Positions 1 to 7,649 are shown, numbered from the stretch's first letter. The stretch: 16,385 bases of DNA from Oscillospiraceae bacterium (GCA_028691385.1 JAQUZL010000006.1:12008-28392), one strand, 5' to 3'. Program-made: numbers and translations. The notes: generated by a model not told the origin, from the letters alone.

Positions 1-1038
1 ATCCGGGTTCAGCGAAGCGCCGAAGCCGATGCCGGACACGGGGATGCCGCCGACCGGGCCGGACTCAATGGAAAGGGTCAGCCCGCCGCGCAGGCCTTCC
101 TCTTCTGCCACAACGCCCACGCCTTCCGGAACGCCGATGCCAAGGTTGATCACGGAATCCGGAATCAGCTCCATGGCTGCGCGTCTGGAAATCACTTTCT
201 TGGCGTCCAGCTTCATTTTCCCGGTTTTCGGTGGGACGATGGCGCGGCAGTTGCCGCAATAGGCCGGGTTAAACGGCTCGTCAAAGGTCATCATATGATT
301 GCCGATGTCGGTCACCGGCACAACATAATCGACCAGCGTACCGGGGATGCGCACCTTGCGCATGTCCAGCGTGCCGTAGGGAACAACTTTTTTGACCTGC
401 ACAAAGACGATGCCGCCGCTGTTCTTGACAGCCTGCGCCGCCTGCAGCGACTCAAGGTAGCACGGTTCTTCCTCCAGGGAGATATTGCCCTGCTCGTCGG
501 CATAGGTGCCGCGCAGGAACGCATAATCCAGATGATCCGGATGTAAGTAATGCAAATATTCTTTGCCGTCGATCTCAATGACCTTGACGATGTCCTTCGT
601 GGTGACGTCATTGAGCTTGCCGCCCTCGACGCGCGGATCGGCGAAGGTGTACATGCCGATGCGGCTGATGGTGGGCCGGTGGCCGGCAATGTCGCGGAAC
701 ATGTGGGAAATGACGCCCTGCGGCAGGTTATAGCCGCGCGTCTTGTTCTGCGCGATCAGATCCTGAATCTTGGGCGCCGGGCCAAAGTGACCGCCGATAA
801 TTTCATCGAGCAGACCCTCGTGCGCCATATGGTTGAGGCCCTTGCTGCCCTTGTCGCCCTGACCGGAAGAGTGCATCCACTTCAGATGCTTCGGCTCGCC
901 GGTTTCCAGAAAGCGTTTTTCCAACTCGAGCATCAGTTCCTCGGCAACATCGTTGCCGCCCATCCCCTGCGAGCACAACCTAGATCCGGATTGAATCATG
1001 GCTGCGGCTTGGGCAGATGTAATTACTTTCACACTCAT
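1..1038 (-). CDS. Acyl-CoA:acetate/3-ketoacid CoA-transferase (Pct/YdiF type), C-terminus off the left edge
   Basis: This gene encodes a family I CoA-transferase, which moves CoA between short-chain acids (acetate, propionate, lactate or 3-keto acids) through a glutamyl-CoA intermediate. I see 346 residues beginning MSVKVITSAQAAAMI; the family is usually about 520 residues, so roughly a third is missing past position 1. The catalytic stretch reads SIESGPVGGIPVSG with the presumed nucleophile Glu325. It closely resembles the TAESGAIGGVP motif I recall for clostridial propionate CoA-transferase (Glu324). An earlier glycine-rich stretch, NLGIGVPEGVG, fits the second subdomain. The ATG at 1036-1038 follows a GAGATTGAGA ribosome site. 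The gene lies downstream of, and on the same strand as, the LysR gene, which is its likely regulator. The family is firm. The substrate is not: propionate, lactate and acetoacetate users cannot be separated from this sequence. Confidence 0.88.
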   Translation of the reverse strand, partial: MSVKVITSAQAAAMIQSGSRLCSQGMGGNDVAEELMLELEKRFLETGEPKHLKWMHSSGQGDKGSKGLNHMAHEGLLDEIIGGHFGPAPKIQDLIAQNKTRGYNLPQGVISHMFRDIAGHRPTISRIGMYTFADPRVEGGKLNDVTTKDIVKVIEIDGKEYLHYLHPDHLDYAFLRGTYADEQGNISLEEEPCYLESLQAAQAVKNSGGIVFVQVKKVVPYGTLDMRKVRIPGTLVDYVVPVTDIGNHMMTFDEPFNPAYCGNCRAIVPPKTGKMKLDAKKVISRRAAMELIPDSVINLGIGVPEGVGVVAEEEGLRGGLTLSIESGPVGGIPVSGIGFGASLNPD

Positions 1039-1109
1039 TTTCTCAATCTCGCTTTTCTCGTATTATCGGCACCCAAAGGAAGCTGACTGCCCGCCAATCG
1101 GGGCTGTGT

Positions 1110-1135
1110 AAAAATGCAGGATTTCCTGCATTTTT
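1110..1135 (-). terminator. Terminator-like hairpin in the LysR / CoA-transferase gap
   Basis: A perfect 11-bp stem AAAAATGCAGG / CCTGCATTTTT with a 4-base loop; the T-run forms the 3' arm, so it could act on either strand. It may end the LysR transcript. If the promoter at 1191-1219 is real, the hairpin lies inside the CoA-transferase leader, about 70 bases before the start codon, and could work as an attenuator. Confidence 0.6.
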
Positions 1136-1190
1136 CTCATTTTACGGTCACGCGCTTCCGAAATTACTTCTTCCCTTCGCGACCACGTTC

Positions 1191-1219
1191 ATTGTAACGC
1201 ATTTTTTCACCAAAAACAA
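1191..1219 (-). promoter_or_regulatory. Candidate CoA-transferase promoter
   Basis: Reading leftward, TTGTTT (1219-1214), a 17-base spacer and TACAAT (1196-1191) resemble a sigma-A promoter. The -10 matches 5 of 6 consensus bases; the -35 matches only TTG. Transcription would start near 1184 and give a leader of about 145 bases containing the 1110-1135 hairpin. This is the best candidate in the roughly 340-base gap between LysR and the CoA-transferase. The gap holds no credible ORF. Confidence 0.45.
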
Positions 1220-1250
1220 TCAATAATTTACACTGATTTTTTGGCGGAAA

Positions 1251-1281
1251 TTGTCTAAAAAGACAAAATTATAAAATTGTC
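1251..1281. promoter_or_regulatory. Candidate LysR-type binding sites (TTGTC/GACAA half-sites)
   Basis: Three alternating half-sites lie in AT-rich DNA: TTGTC at 1251-1255, GACAA at 1262-1266 and TTGTC at 1277-1281. The first pair forms a 16-bp dyad with a 6-base spacer; the second pair forms a 20-bp dyad. LysR-family proteins usually bind a T-N11-A dyad near -65 and a second site nearer the promoter. The first dyad here is centred about 75 bases upstream of the predicted start near 1184, which fits. Assignment to the neighbouring LysR protein is inference. Confidence 0.4.
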
Positions 1282-1379
1282 TCTTTGGTTTGATTTAACA
1301 AAATTTATAGTTATCTATGGATTGTAAAATGGTGGAAATTTGTCATTTTTTGTTTATGCAGCATTTGTTCCCAGAATTA

Positions 1380-2276
1380 TCAGGATCTGTCATCTTGTGG
1401 CAAATTTTGGCTGATATGTTCATACAGCGTTTCGCAGGCCTTGGAAAAATACCGGTTTTTATTCCAGATGATCTCCAGATCCCAGTGCTTCATCTCGTCG
1501 GTCAGCGGAATGGCCACCACATCGGTGTGCCGACTGTTTTCATAGATCGGCTTGGGCAAAATTGAAATACACTGATTTTGCGCCACCATTTCCATAATAA
1601 AGTCCCACTGTGAGGTCAGCAGGGCAAATTTGGGGGAAAAGCCCGCCTCGCGGCAGGTGTCCAGAAAGCGCTGGTGCAGCACAAAGTCCTCATTAAAGAA
1701 CGCAAACTGCTCCTCCTTCAGCTCCTCCACCGTCAGAGACTGACGGTCAGCCAGCGGATGCGCATAATTGAGCAGCACCACATTGCGCTGGGTCGTAAAG
1801 TGGTGGCGCTCAAAATCCGCGGTGCGCTCCGACTTCAGGGAAATGGCCATATCCAGCGTACCATCGGCAATCAGTTCGTTGATGCGGATGGCGCCTTCTT
1901 CAATGATCGAGAGATTAATGTTGGGATATTCCTTTCGGAAGCTCGGAAAGAGCCTGCCGAAAAAGCATGCGCCGATGAGCGGCGGCATCCCGATGCGGAT
2001 GTTGCCCTTGGAGCTGCGGTTGACGTGCTTGACGTCATCGAGCGTGCGCTGGTAGACCGTCATCAGATCGCGGGCGTCGCACAGCAGGCTATTGCCCTCG
2101 TCGGTCAACTCCCGCTTTCTTCCAAATGCAAAAAACAGCGGCGCGCCAATCTCCGCCTCCAGATTTTTGATTGCGATTGACAGCGTGGGCTGCGAAACAT
2201 TGAGCCGTTTCGCCGCGCGCAGGAAGCTGCCCTCTTCGGCAACCGTGATAAAGTATGTCAACTGTTTAATGTCCAT
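1380..2276 (-). CDS. LysR-family transcriptional regulator
   Basis: A DNA-binding regulator of 298 residues, the usual LysR length. The N-terminal winged helix-turn-helix is clear at about residues 4-60, starting MDIKQLTYFITVAEEGSF and continuing through the recognition helix LNVSQPTLSIAIKNLE. The rest fits the periplasmic-binding-like effector domain (for example IRIGMPPLIG and the late SILPKPIYE). The ATG at 2274-2276 follows a GGGGAAAG ribosome site. The CoA-transferase lies about 340 bases downstream on the same strand, with LysR-like dyads in between, so that gene is the most likely target. Most LysR regulators are divergent from their target; this one is tandem. The effector is unknown. 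Confidence 0.93.
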   Translation of the reverse strand: MDIKQLTYFITVAEEGSFLRAAKRLNVSQPTLSIAIKNLEAEIGAPLFFAFGRKRELTDEGNSLLCDARDLMTVYQRTLDDVKHVNRSSKGNIRIGMPPLIGACFFGRLFPSFRKEYPNINLSIIEEGAIRINELIADGTLDMAISLKSERTADFERHHFTTQRNVVLLNYAHPLADRQSLTVEELKEEQFAFFNEDFVLHQRFLDTCREAGFSPKFALLTSQWDFIMEMVAQNQCISILPKPIYENSRHTDVVAIPLTDEMKHWDLEIIWNKNRYFSKACETLYEHISQNLPQDDRS

Positions 2277-2342
2277 TGCTTTCCCCGTTTCCGCAGGCAG
2301 TGGCGCGCTGCATATTTTACGTATCCTTTTTGCTTCTCCTAT

Positions 2343-2372
2343 ACTATAGCACTAAGTAGGCCCTTATGTCAC
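2343..2372 (-). promoter_or_regulatory. Candidate LysR gene promoter
   Basis: Reading leftward, GTGACA (2372-2367), an 18-base spacer and TATAGT (2348-2343) form a good sigma-A promoter. It lies between the liv operon terminator and the LysR start codon, which supports independent transcription of the regulator. Confidence 0.5.
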
Positions 2373-2388
2373 CCATTCTTTTTTGTGC

Positions 2389-2423
2389 AAAAAAAATCCC
2401 ACACGGCGCAGCCGTGTGGGATT
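2389..2423 (-). terminator. Intrinsic terminator of the liv operon
   Basis: A perfect 13-bp stem, AATCCCACACGGC / GCCGTGTGGGATT, with a 3-base loop. On the minus strand it is followed by a run of T (complement of A2389-A2396). It begins 12 bases after the livF stop codon and is a textbook rho-independent terminator. Confidence 0.93.
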
Positions 2424-2435
2424 CCAAAATTGAGA

Positions 2436-3131
2436 TCAGCCCAGATATGCTTTTTTAACCTCTTCGTTGACCAGCAGTTCTTTGCCGGGGCCGGACATGG
2501 TGATGCGGCCGGTTTCCAGCACATAGCCCATGTGCGCCGTGCGCAGCGCCATGTTTGCGTTCTGCTCGATGAGCAGCACCGTGACGCCCTGGCGGTTAAT
2601 CTCCTTGATGATGTCGAAAATGCCCTTGACAATCAGCGGCGCAAGACCCAGCGACGGCTCATCCATCATGATGACCTTGGGCTTGGCCATCAGCGCGCGG
2701 CCGACCGCCAGCATCTGCTGCTCGCCGCCGGAAAGCGTGCCGGCCGCCTGCCAGCTGCGCTCTTTGAGCCGCGGAAACAGGTCATAGACCCAATGGAGGT
2801 CGTCAGTCAGAGAATCCTTGCGCATGTACGCGCCGATTTTCAGATTTTCCTGCACCGTCATATCCGGGAACACGTGCCGTCCCTCCGGCACCAGTGTGAT
2901 ACCGCGGCGGACGATTTCGTTGATGGGCAGTCCCACCAGCTCCTCATCATGAAACTTGACAGAGCCGGATTTCGGCTTCTGAATGCCGATGATGGTGCGC
3001 AGTGTGGTGGATTTTCCCGCGCCGTTGGCGCCGATCAGGGTGACAATCTCGCCATCCGGCACCGAAAAGGTGACGTCGCGGACCGCCTGAATGCCGCCAA
3101 AGCTGACGGACAGGTGTTCAACTTTCAGCAT
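2436..3131 (-). CDS. livF: Branched-chain amino acid ABC transporter ATPase LivF
   Basis: One of the two cytoplasmic ATPases that power the HAAT-family importer. It has 231 residues, the usual LivF size. Visible motifs are Walker A GANGAGKS (residues 34-41), the signature LSGGEQ (133-138), Walker B VIMMDEP (153-159) and an H-loop region LLIEQNA. The frame stays open for 24 more codons upstream, but the start MLKVEHLSVSFGG matches the family N-terminus and follows a GGGGGTGG ribosome site. That start overlaps the end of livG by 14 bases, implying translational coupling. It is the last gene of the operon and is followed by the strong terminator at 2389-2423. Confidence 0.95.
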   Translation of the reverse strand: MLKVEHLSVSFGGIQAVRDVTFSVPDGEIVTLIGANGAGKSTTLRTIIGIQKPKSGSVKFHDEELVGLPINEIVRRGITLVPEGRHVFPDMTVQENLKIGAYMRKDSLTDDLHWVYDLFPRLKERSWQAAGTLSGGEQQMLAVGRALMAKPKVIMMDEPSLGLAPLIVKGIFDIIKEINRQGVTVLLIEQNANMALRTAHMGYVLETGRITMSGPGKELLVNEEVKKAYLG

Positions 3132-3966
3132 CTTCGTCCACCCCCAGGTAAGCCTCGATGACACGAGGATCGTTGCTGACCGCTTCCGGCTTACCGGCGG
3201 CAATCAGCTTGCCAAAGTCCAAAACATAGATATGGTCGGAAATCTGCATCACCAGATCCATGTGGTGCTCGATCATAAACACGGTCAGATGATACCGGTT
3301 CTTGATCTCCACAATGAATTCCGTCAACTCCTGCGTTTCCTGCGGGTTCATACCGGCAGCCGGTTCATCGAGCAGCAGCAGCTTCGGCTCGGTCGCCAGC
3401 GCGCGGGCAATTTCCAGCCGCCGCTGCAGGCCATAGGGCAGGCTGGAAGCGACGTCTGCGGCATACTGCGCGAGATTTTGCTCTTCCAGCAGCGCCATGG
3501 TTTCCTCGCGCATGCGGCGCTCCTCTTTGTAGTTCAGCCGGAACATTGCGGTGAGGGGATTCTGCTTGGCGCGCATATGCTTGGCAATCAGGACATTGTC
3601 AAAGACCGTCTGGGATGAGAACAGGCGGATATTCTGGAACGTGCGCGCGATGCCGCCCCGGGTGATGGCGTCCGGAGTGGGCGAAACCGGCTTTTCCAAA
3701 AACTGATTCGCGCATTCGCCCAGATACTGTTTTTTCATTTTGCCCTGTGGATGGTTGCGCACCATCGGCTTGCCGTCGAAGCAGACAAGGCCGTTGGTCG
3801 GCTCATAGACGCCGGTGATGCAGTTGAACGCGGTGGTTTTACCCGCGCCGTTCGGGCCGATCAGCGCAACGATCTCGCCCTCATTCACGTCGAGGGACAG
3901 ATTGTTAACCGCGACCACGCCGCCGAACTGCATGGTGATATTTTCCACGTGCAGCATATTAGCCAT
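3118..3966 (-). CDS. livG: Branched-chain amino acid ABC transporter ATPase LivG
   Basis: The partner ATPase of LivF, 282 residues. Motifs are Walker A GPNGAGKT (37-44), the LivG-specific stretch GIARTFQNIRLF (about 105-116), signature LPYGLQRRLEIARAL (176-190), Walker B LLLLDEP (196-202) and an H-loop IEHHMD. It is about 27 residues longer than E. coli LivG. The extra length lies at about residues 70-99, between Walker A and GIARTFQ, and is rich in Lys, Gln and Pro. I recall similar inserts in other clostridial LivG proteins. The chosen ATG (MANMLHVEN) lies inside the last codons of livM, overlapping by 8 bases, and follows an AAGGGGGG ribosome site. An alternative start is the Met at residue 4. 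Confidence 0.95.
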   Translation of the reverse strand: MANMLHVENITMQFGGVVAVNNLSLDVNEGEIVALIGPNGAGKTTAFNCITGVYEPTNGLVCFDGKPMVRNHPQGKMKKQYLGECANQFLEKPVSPTPDAITRGGIARTFQNIRLFSSQTVFDNVLIAKHMRAKQNPLTAMFRLNYKEERRMREETMALLEEQNLAQYAADVASSLPYGLQRRLEIARALATEPKLLLLDEPAAGMNPQETQELTEFIVEIKNRYHLTVFMIEHHMDLVMQISDHIYVLDFGKLIAAGKPEAVSNDPRVIEAYLGVDEDAES

Positions 3967-5119
3967 TGTCCGCGCCCCCCTTCTTCCTGCCGCCGGTGAA
4001 CAGACGTTTCACGCCCCGACCCAGCTTTTTCAGCAGCCCAAGCAGGCCGTCCCAGCTGAACTCGTTTGCGCCCATCAGGCCGCGATTCCAGAACAGCACC
4101 ACCACCATCAGCAAGATGGAGAAAATGACCATGCGGAAGCCGGTGCGCAGCAGCGGAACCTCCACACCGGCAAAGCCGGTATTGCGGAAAATGCCGCCAA
4201 ACAGGTCGCCAAAGACATAGGTGGAGTCCAGAAAGCGCAGCCACTCCTGCGAGCAGGTCACAAGGAACGAGCCGACGATAGAGCCGGTGACCGAGCCGAT
4301 GCCGCCCAGAACGACCATCAAAAGAATATTATAGGTCAGCGAAACCATAAAAGTGGAGGTGACGGCCGAGCGCATGAACACCGCCAGCAGACCGCCCGCG
4401 ACGGCGGCAAACGCGCTCGACACCACAAATGCCAGCTGCTTGGTGCGGAACAGGTTGATGCCCATGGCCTCGGCGGCCACCTCGTTGTCGCGGATGGCGA
4501 TGAACGTTCGCCCATAGCTTGAGCGCAGCAGCAGCACCATCAGTCCGATGCAGGCCGCGCAGATGGCGACACACTCAAAAATGCTGGAAAACGCCGGGAT
4601 ATTGGAAAGGCCATAGGACGCGTTGGTGATAGAGCCAAGCCCGTCCCAGCCCAGCACCGCGCGGACGATCTCCGAAAAGCCCAGCGTAGCGATGGCCAGA
4701 TAGTCGCTCTTCAGGCGCAGCACCGGCCAGCCCACGAGAAATGCCAGCACCGCAGCGATGGCGGCGGCGATAAGCAGTGCCGCCACCAGCGGCAGACGCA
4801 CATCATGCAGCCAGGACGCCATACCATAGAGGTAATAGACCTGATCGCGGATGGCCACCGGCATGGTGAGAATGCCGGTGATGTAAGCGCCAAGGCACAT
4901 GAAGCCCGCCGTGCCAAGGCTGAACAGGCCGGAAAAGCCGATCATCAGGTTCATGGTGACGGCGGCCACCGCATAAATGCAGGAGCGCTCGATGATGGTG
5001 ATGGCATAGGAATGGGTCACGCTGGTTGCCTGCAGCCATGCAAGCAGGCCGATGATGGCCAGCAGCAAAATGGCGGTCAGCGCCAGATTGCGCTTTCGAT
5101 TCGTTTTTTGATTCAACAT
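3959..5119 (-). CDS. livM: Branched-chain amino acid ABC transporter permease LivM
   Basis: One of the two membrane permeases of the importer, 386 residues. A basic N-terminus (MLNQKTNRKRN) precedes a first hydrophobic span, LALTAILLLAIIGLLAWL. Further membrane segments follow, including NLMIGFSGLFSLGTAGFMCLG and the family motif RLKSDYLAIATLGFSEI. The ABC-facing loop contains RDNEVAAEAMGIN, where the EAA-like glycine interacts with the ATPases. The frame is open further upstream, but the ATG at 5117-5119 has a GAGGTGA ribosome site that overlaps the livH stop codon, and it gives the normal family length. The end overlaps livG. Confidence 0.95.
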   Translation of the reverse strand: MLNQKTNRKRNLALTAILLLAIIGLLAWLQATSVTHSYAITIIERSCIYAVAAVTMNLMIGFSGLFSLGTAGFMCLGAYITGILTMPVAIRDQVYYLYGMASWLHDVRLPLVAALLIAAAIAAVLAFLVGWPVLRLKSDYLAIATLGFSEIVRAVLGWDGLGSITNASYGLSNIPAFSSIFECVAICAACIGLMVLLLRSSYGRTFIAIRDNEVAAEAMGINLFRTKQLAFVVSSAFAAVAGGLLAVFMRSAVTSTFMVSLTYNILLMVVLGGIGSVTGSIVGSFLVTCSQEWLRFLDSTYVFGDLFGGIFRNTGFAGVEVPLLRTGFRMVIFSILLMVVVLFWNRGLMGANEFSWDGLLGLLKKLGRGVKRLFTGGRKKGGADNG

Positions 5120-5129
5120 AGCCGTCACC

Positions 5130-6017
5130 TCAAACCTTATCCGTTGCTTTTTCGCCCAAAAGACCGGACGGGCGAGCCAGCAAAATGATGATGAGCAGGA
5201 CGAAGGTGAACGCGTCGGAGAATACCGAATAGCCCGCCGCCGTGATGGCGATCTGGCAGATGCCGACGATAAAGCCGCCGATGACCGCGCCCGGAATCGA
5301 GCCGATGCCGCCGAGCACCGCCGCAACGAAGCACTTCAGCCCCGGCAGGCTGCCGGAATAGGGCTGCACGGTGGATCGATCTGTGAAATAGAGAATCGAG
5401 CCGATGGCCGCCAGGCCACAGCCAATGATAAACGTCATCGTGACGATGGTATCGACCTGAATGCCCATGATGCGGGCGGTATCCTGATCCTTGGCGCAGG
5501 CGCGCATGGCCATGCCAAGCTTTGTGTGATTGATGAGCTGCACAAGGGCAACTGCCAGAATGATGGTGAGAATCGGCGCGAGCAGCGTCACGCGGGACAC
5601 GGTGACAGCGCCGTCGGCAAAGGAATAGACCCGCTTGAGGATGTCGATCTGCGGATAGCTTTTCGGCATCGCGGTAAACAGGTAGTTCGCCAGATTTTCC
5701 AATAAGTACGCCACGCCGATGGCGGAAATCATAACGGACATCCGCGGCGCGGCGCGCAGCGGCTTATAGGCGACGCGCTCGATGACGACGCCCAGAATGA
5801 TGGTGGAAATCACGACCACCGGCAGCGCCACGTACCATGGCATCACCGCGACCGCATAAATCGCAAAATAGGCAGACATCATGAACACATCGCCGTGGGC
5901 GAAGTTTATCATGCGCAAAATGCCATAAACCATGGTGTAGCCGATGGCGATCAGCGCATAGGCGCCGCCCAGGGACAGGCCGTTCAAGAGCTGCTGGAGA
6001 AAATAAGCGACTGACAT
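5130..6017 (-). CDS. livH: Branched-chain amino acid ABC transporter permease LivH
   Basis: The second permease, 295 residues, the standard LivH length. The N-terminus MSVAYFLQQLLNGLSLGGAY, followed by ALIAIGYTMVYGILRMINFAHGD, is highly typical of the family. The loop ACAKDQDTARIMGI marks the ATPase contact. The C-terminus has the usual ARPSGLLGEK. The start at 6015-6017 has a strong GGGAGGT ribosome site eight bases upstream; a longer reading of 25 codons is open but lacks family similarity. The stop is only 10 bases before livM. Confidence 0.95.
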   Translation of the reverse strand: MSVAYFLQQLLNGLSLGGAYALIAIGYTMVYGILRMINFAHGDVFMMSAYFAIYAVAVMPWYVALPVVVISTIILGVVIERVAYKPLRAAPRMSVMISAIGVAYLLENLANYLFTAMPKSYPQIDILKRVYSFADGAVTVSRVTLLAPILTIILAVALVQLINHTKLGMAMRACAKDQDTARIMGIQVDTIVTMTFIIGCGLAAIGSILYFTDRSTVQPYSGSLPGLKCFVAAVLGGIGSIPGAVIGGFIVGICQIAITAAGYSVFSDAFTFVLLIIILLARPSGLLGEKATDKV

Positions 6018-6061
6018 TCGCAGTACCTCCCAGTTGGGGTTTTTTTCTTCTTCCCAATACC

Positions 6062-6093
6062 AAAAGGTGGGGTGAGTGCAAAGCTGCCCCACC
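6062..6093 (-). terminator. Hairpin between livK and livH (partial terminator or mRNA-stabilising stem)
   Basis: Stem GGTGGGG / CCCCACC (7 bp, 14-base loop) followed on the minus strand by TTTT. It lies in the 109-base gap between the binding-protein gene and the first permease. Hairpins at this point are known in ABC operons to keep binding-protein mRNA more abundant than permease mRNA. That role here is inference; no strong U-run is present, so full termination is unlikely. Confidence 0.5.
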
Positions 6094-6126
6094 CCTCCCT
6101 TTCGGAATTGTTATCAGATTGCGGGA

Positions 6127-7323
6127 TTATTCCTCGACCTTGACGGCCTCCATAAAGACCCATGCGCCGTCGGTGATCTGGCAGACATAGGAAGTATCCT
6201 TGTTGGCGTCGCCGTTTTCATCGAAGGTCACAGCGCCGGCAACGACGTCATCCTTGGTGTCCATGGCGACCAGCGCCTTCTGAATGTCCTCGCCGTTCAG
6301 GGAATTGGCGTTTTCGATGGCGTCGCACATGACCATGTAGGCGTCATAGCAGACTGCGTGGTTGCCAACGATGTCGTCGGAGTCGAGGTTGGTGGCCAGG
6401 CGCTTTTCATCCTCGTTCAGCCAGGCCTTGAAGCCGGCGTCGAACTCGGGATGGCCGCCCTCGGCATAGAAGGTGTCGGCCACAACGCCGTTGGCATTTG
6501 CGCCGGCGTCCTGAATCAGGACGTTGGAGTACCAGGTGTCGCTGGAAATCCACTGCACATCCAGACCCAGATCCACAGCCTGATTCAGCAGCAGCGGGGC
6601 ATAGACGTAATCGGTCGGCGCAAAAATGGCCTTGACGCCGGTGCTCTTGATGTTGGTGAGAATGGCCTTGAAGTCGGACTCGTTGGTCTGGAAGGTTTCC
6701 GAGGCCACGATGGTGCCGCCCAGCGCTTCGTAAGCAGAGGTAAAGGTGCTCACAAGGCCCGAGGTGTACTCATTGCCGATGTTGTCGATGGTTGCAATCT
6801 CGTTGTAGCCGTTCTCGATTGCCCAGTTGGCCATGACCTTACCCTGGAACGGATCGAGGTAGGCAATGCGGAAGTAGTAATCATTGCCGAGGGTGACGTT
6901 GGTATTGGTGCAGGAGGTGCCGATGGCCGGGATCTTTGCGTCGGCAAAGTAGCTGCCGGCCGCGATGCAGGTGCCCGAGCCATAGCCGCCGATGATGCCC
7001 ACGCAGCCGTCGGCAATCAGCTTCTGCGCGGCAGTGACTGCAACGGTCTTGTCGGACTGGTTATCCTGCCAGTCGAGCTTGACCGTATACTCCACACCGT
7101 CCACGGTGACGGTCGGACGGACATCGTTTGCATACTCGATGCCAAGCTCTTCCTGTGCGCCGCCGCCGCCGTTTTCGCCGGTCTTTGGCTCAAAAACGCC
7201 GATGGTGACTGTGTTCTCCGCGGAGGAACCGGCTGCATTGCCGGACGTGTTGGAGCTGCTGCCACAGGCTGCCAGTGACAGGACCATGGCAATCGCCATC
7301 AGAAGTGCGATCATTCTCTTCAT
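6127..7323 (-). CDS. livK: Branched-chain amino acid ABC transporter substrate-binding lipoprotein LivK
   Basis: The extracellular ligand-binding lipoprotein of the importer, 398 residues. A lipoprotein signal peptide (MKRMIALLMAIAMVLSL) ends in lipobox LAAC, so Cys20 should be lipidated and anchor the protein to the membrane. A Ser/Gly/Asn linker follows. The Peripla_BP_6-type domain begins at NTVTIGVFEPKTG and includes IIGGYGSGTCIAAG and AIGTSCTNTNVT, the usual ligand-contact region. The ribosome site is AAAGGGAGAAC. It is the first gene of the operon, with its own promoter and a leader hairpin. The family also binds amides, urea and aromatic acids, so the true ligand is not proven. Confidence 0.94.
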   Translation of the reverse strand: MKRMIALLMAIAMVLSLAACGSSSNTSGNAAGSSAENTVTIGVFEPKTGENGGGGAQEELGIEYANDVRPTVTVDGVEYTVKLDWQDNQSDKTVAVTAAQKLIADGCVGIIGGYGSGTCIAAGSYFADAKIPAIGTSCTNTNVTLGNDYYFRIAYLDPFQGKVMANWAIENGYNEIATIDNIGNEYTSGLVSTFTSAYEALGGTIVASETFQTNESDFKAILTNIKSTGVKAIFAPTDYVYAPLLLNQAVDLGLDVQWISSDTWYSNVLIQDAGANANGVVADTFYAEGGHPEFDAGFKAWLNEDEKRLATNLDSDDIVGNHAVCYDAYMVMCDAIENANSLNGEDIQKALVAMDTKDDVVAGAVTFDENGDANKDTSYVCQITDGAWVFMEAVKVEE

Positions 7324-7364
7324 AAAATGTTCTCCCTTTCAGTTTGCTGCTTTGGAAAAGGTTT

Positions 7365-7385
7365 TTGTCCGCCACAGGCGGACAA
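7365..7385 (-). other. Leader hairpin upstream of livK
   Basis: A perfect 9-bp inverted repeat, TTGTCCGCC / GGCGGACAA, with a 3-base loop. It sits about 20 bases after the predicted livK transcription start and 40 bases before the start codon. On the minus strand it is followed by a run of A, not T, so it is not a terminator. It may be an operator or a 5' mRNA-stabilising stem. Confidence 0.5.
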
Positions 7386-7409
7386 TCCCGCTTCACCAGT
7401 GATATTTTC

Positions 7410-7438
7410 ATTATAAAAGATCGCTTTTTCAAAGGCAA
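7410..7438 (-). promoter_or_regulatory. Candidate liv operon promoter
   Basis: Reading leftward, TTGCCT (7438-7433), a 17-base spacer and a perfect TATAAT (7415-7410). The predicted start near 7403 gives a leader of about 80 bases to livK. It is the best minus-strand promoter in the 387-base gap between livK and the divergent SGNH gene. Confidence 0.65.
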
Positions 7439-7558
7439 GGGATGAATCTGTACAAATTCACAACAGGTTTTCATTCTTTTTGCATCGAATTTTCCAATAA
7501 CGTGGCTTATTATTCTGAATACATGCCGCTTTTCCCAATATATGGGTGCTATTTTGCT

Positions 7559-7590
7559 GAAAATTGTGTTCTCCGGGAAAGACAATTTTC
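7559..7590. repeat. Inverted repeat in the divergent intergenic region
   Basis: GAAAATTGT and ACAATTTTC form a perfect 9-bp inverted repeat with a 14-base spacer that itself contains TTC/GAA. It lies between the leftward liv promoter and the rightward SGNH promoter. No T-run follows on either strand. It could be an operator; otherwise I see nothing in the AT-rich stretch 7439-7640. Confidence 0.35.
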
Positions 7591-7640
7591 CATATTCTAT
7601 TCATGCGTTTCTCTTTTCGTCCGTCAGACAGGGGCATCTG

Positions 7641-7649
7641 TGGTATAAT
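7641..7649 (+). promoter_or_regulatory. Extended -10 promoter for the SGNH hydrolase gene
   Basis: TGGTATAAT is a TGn-extended perfect -10. No good -35 is visible at 16-18 bases upstream (CCGTCA at 17 bases), as is common for extended -10 promoters. Transcription would begin near 7656, right at the start of the leader stem-loop. Confidence 0.6.

Noticed and set aside
550..1086. Plus-strand frame opposite the CoA-transferase
   Set aside because: The minus-strand reading matches the CoA-transferase family throughout; the plus frame has no similarity that I recognise.
3132..3203. N-terminal extension of LivF
   Set aside because: The extra 24 codons lie inside livG in another frame and lack family similarity; the Met at 3131 has a ribosome site and the expected MLKVEHLSVSF start.
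5120..5326. N-terminal extension of LivM (69 codons)
   Set aside because: It overlaps livH in another frame and is Ser/Arg-rich; the ATG at 5119 has a good ribosome site and gives the normal length.
6076..7278. 400-codon plus-strand frame opposite livK
   Set aside because: LivK with its lipobox and binding-domain motifs is on the minus strand; the opposite frame has no signal or motif.
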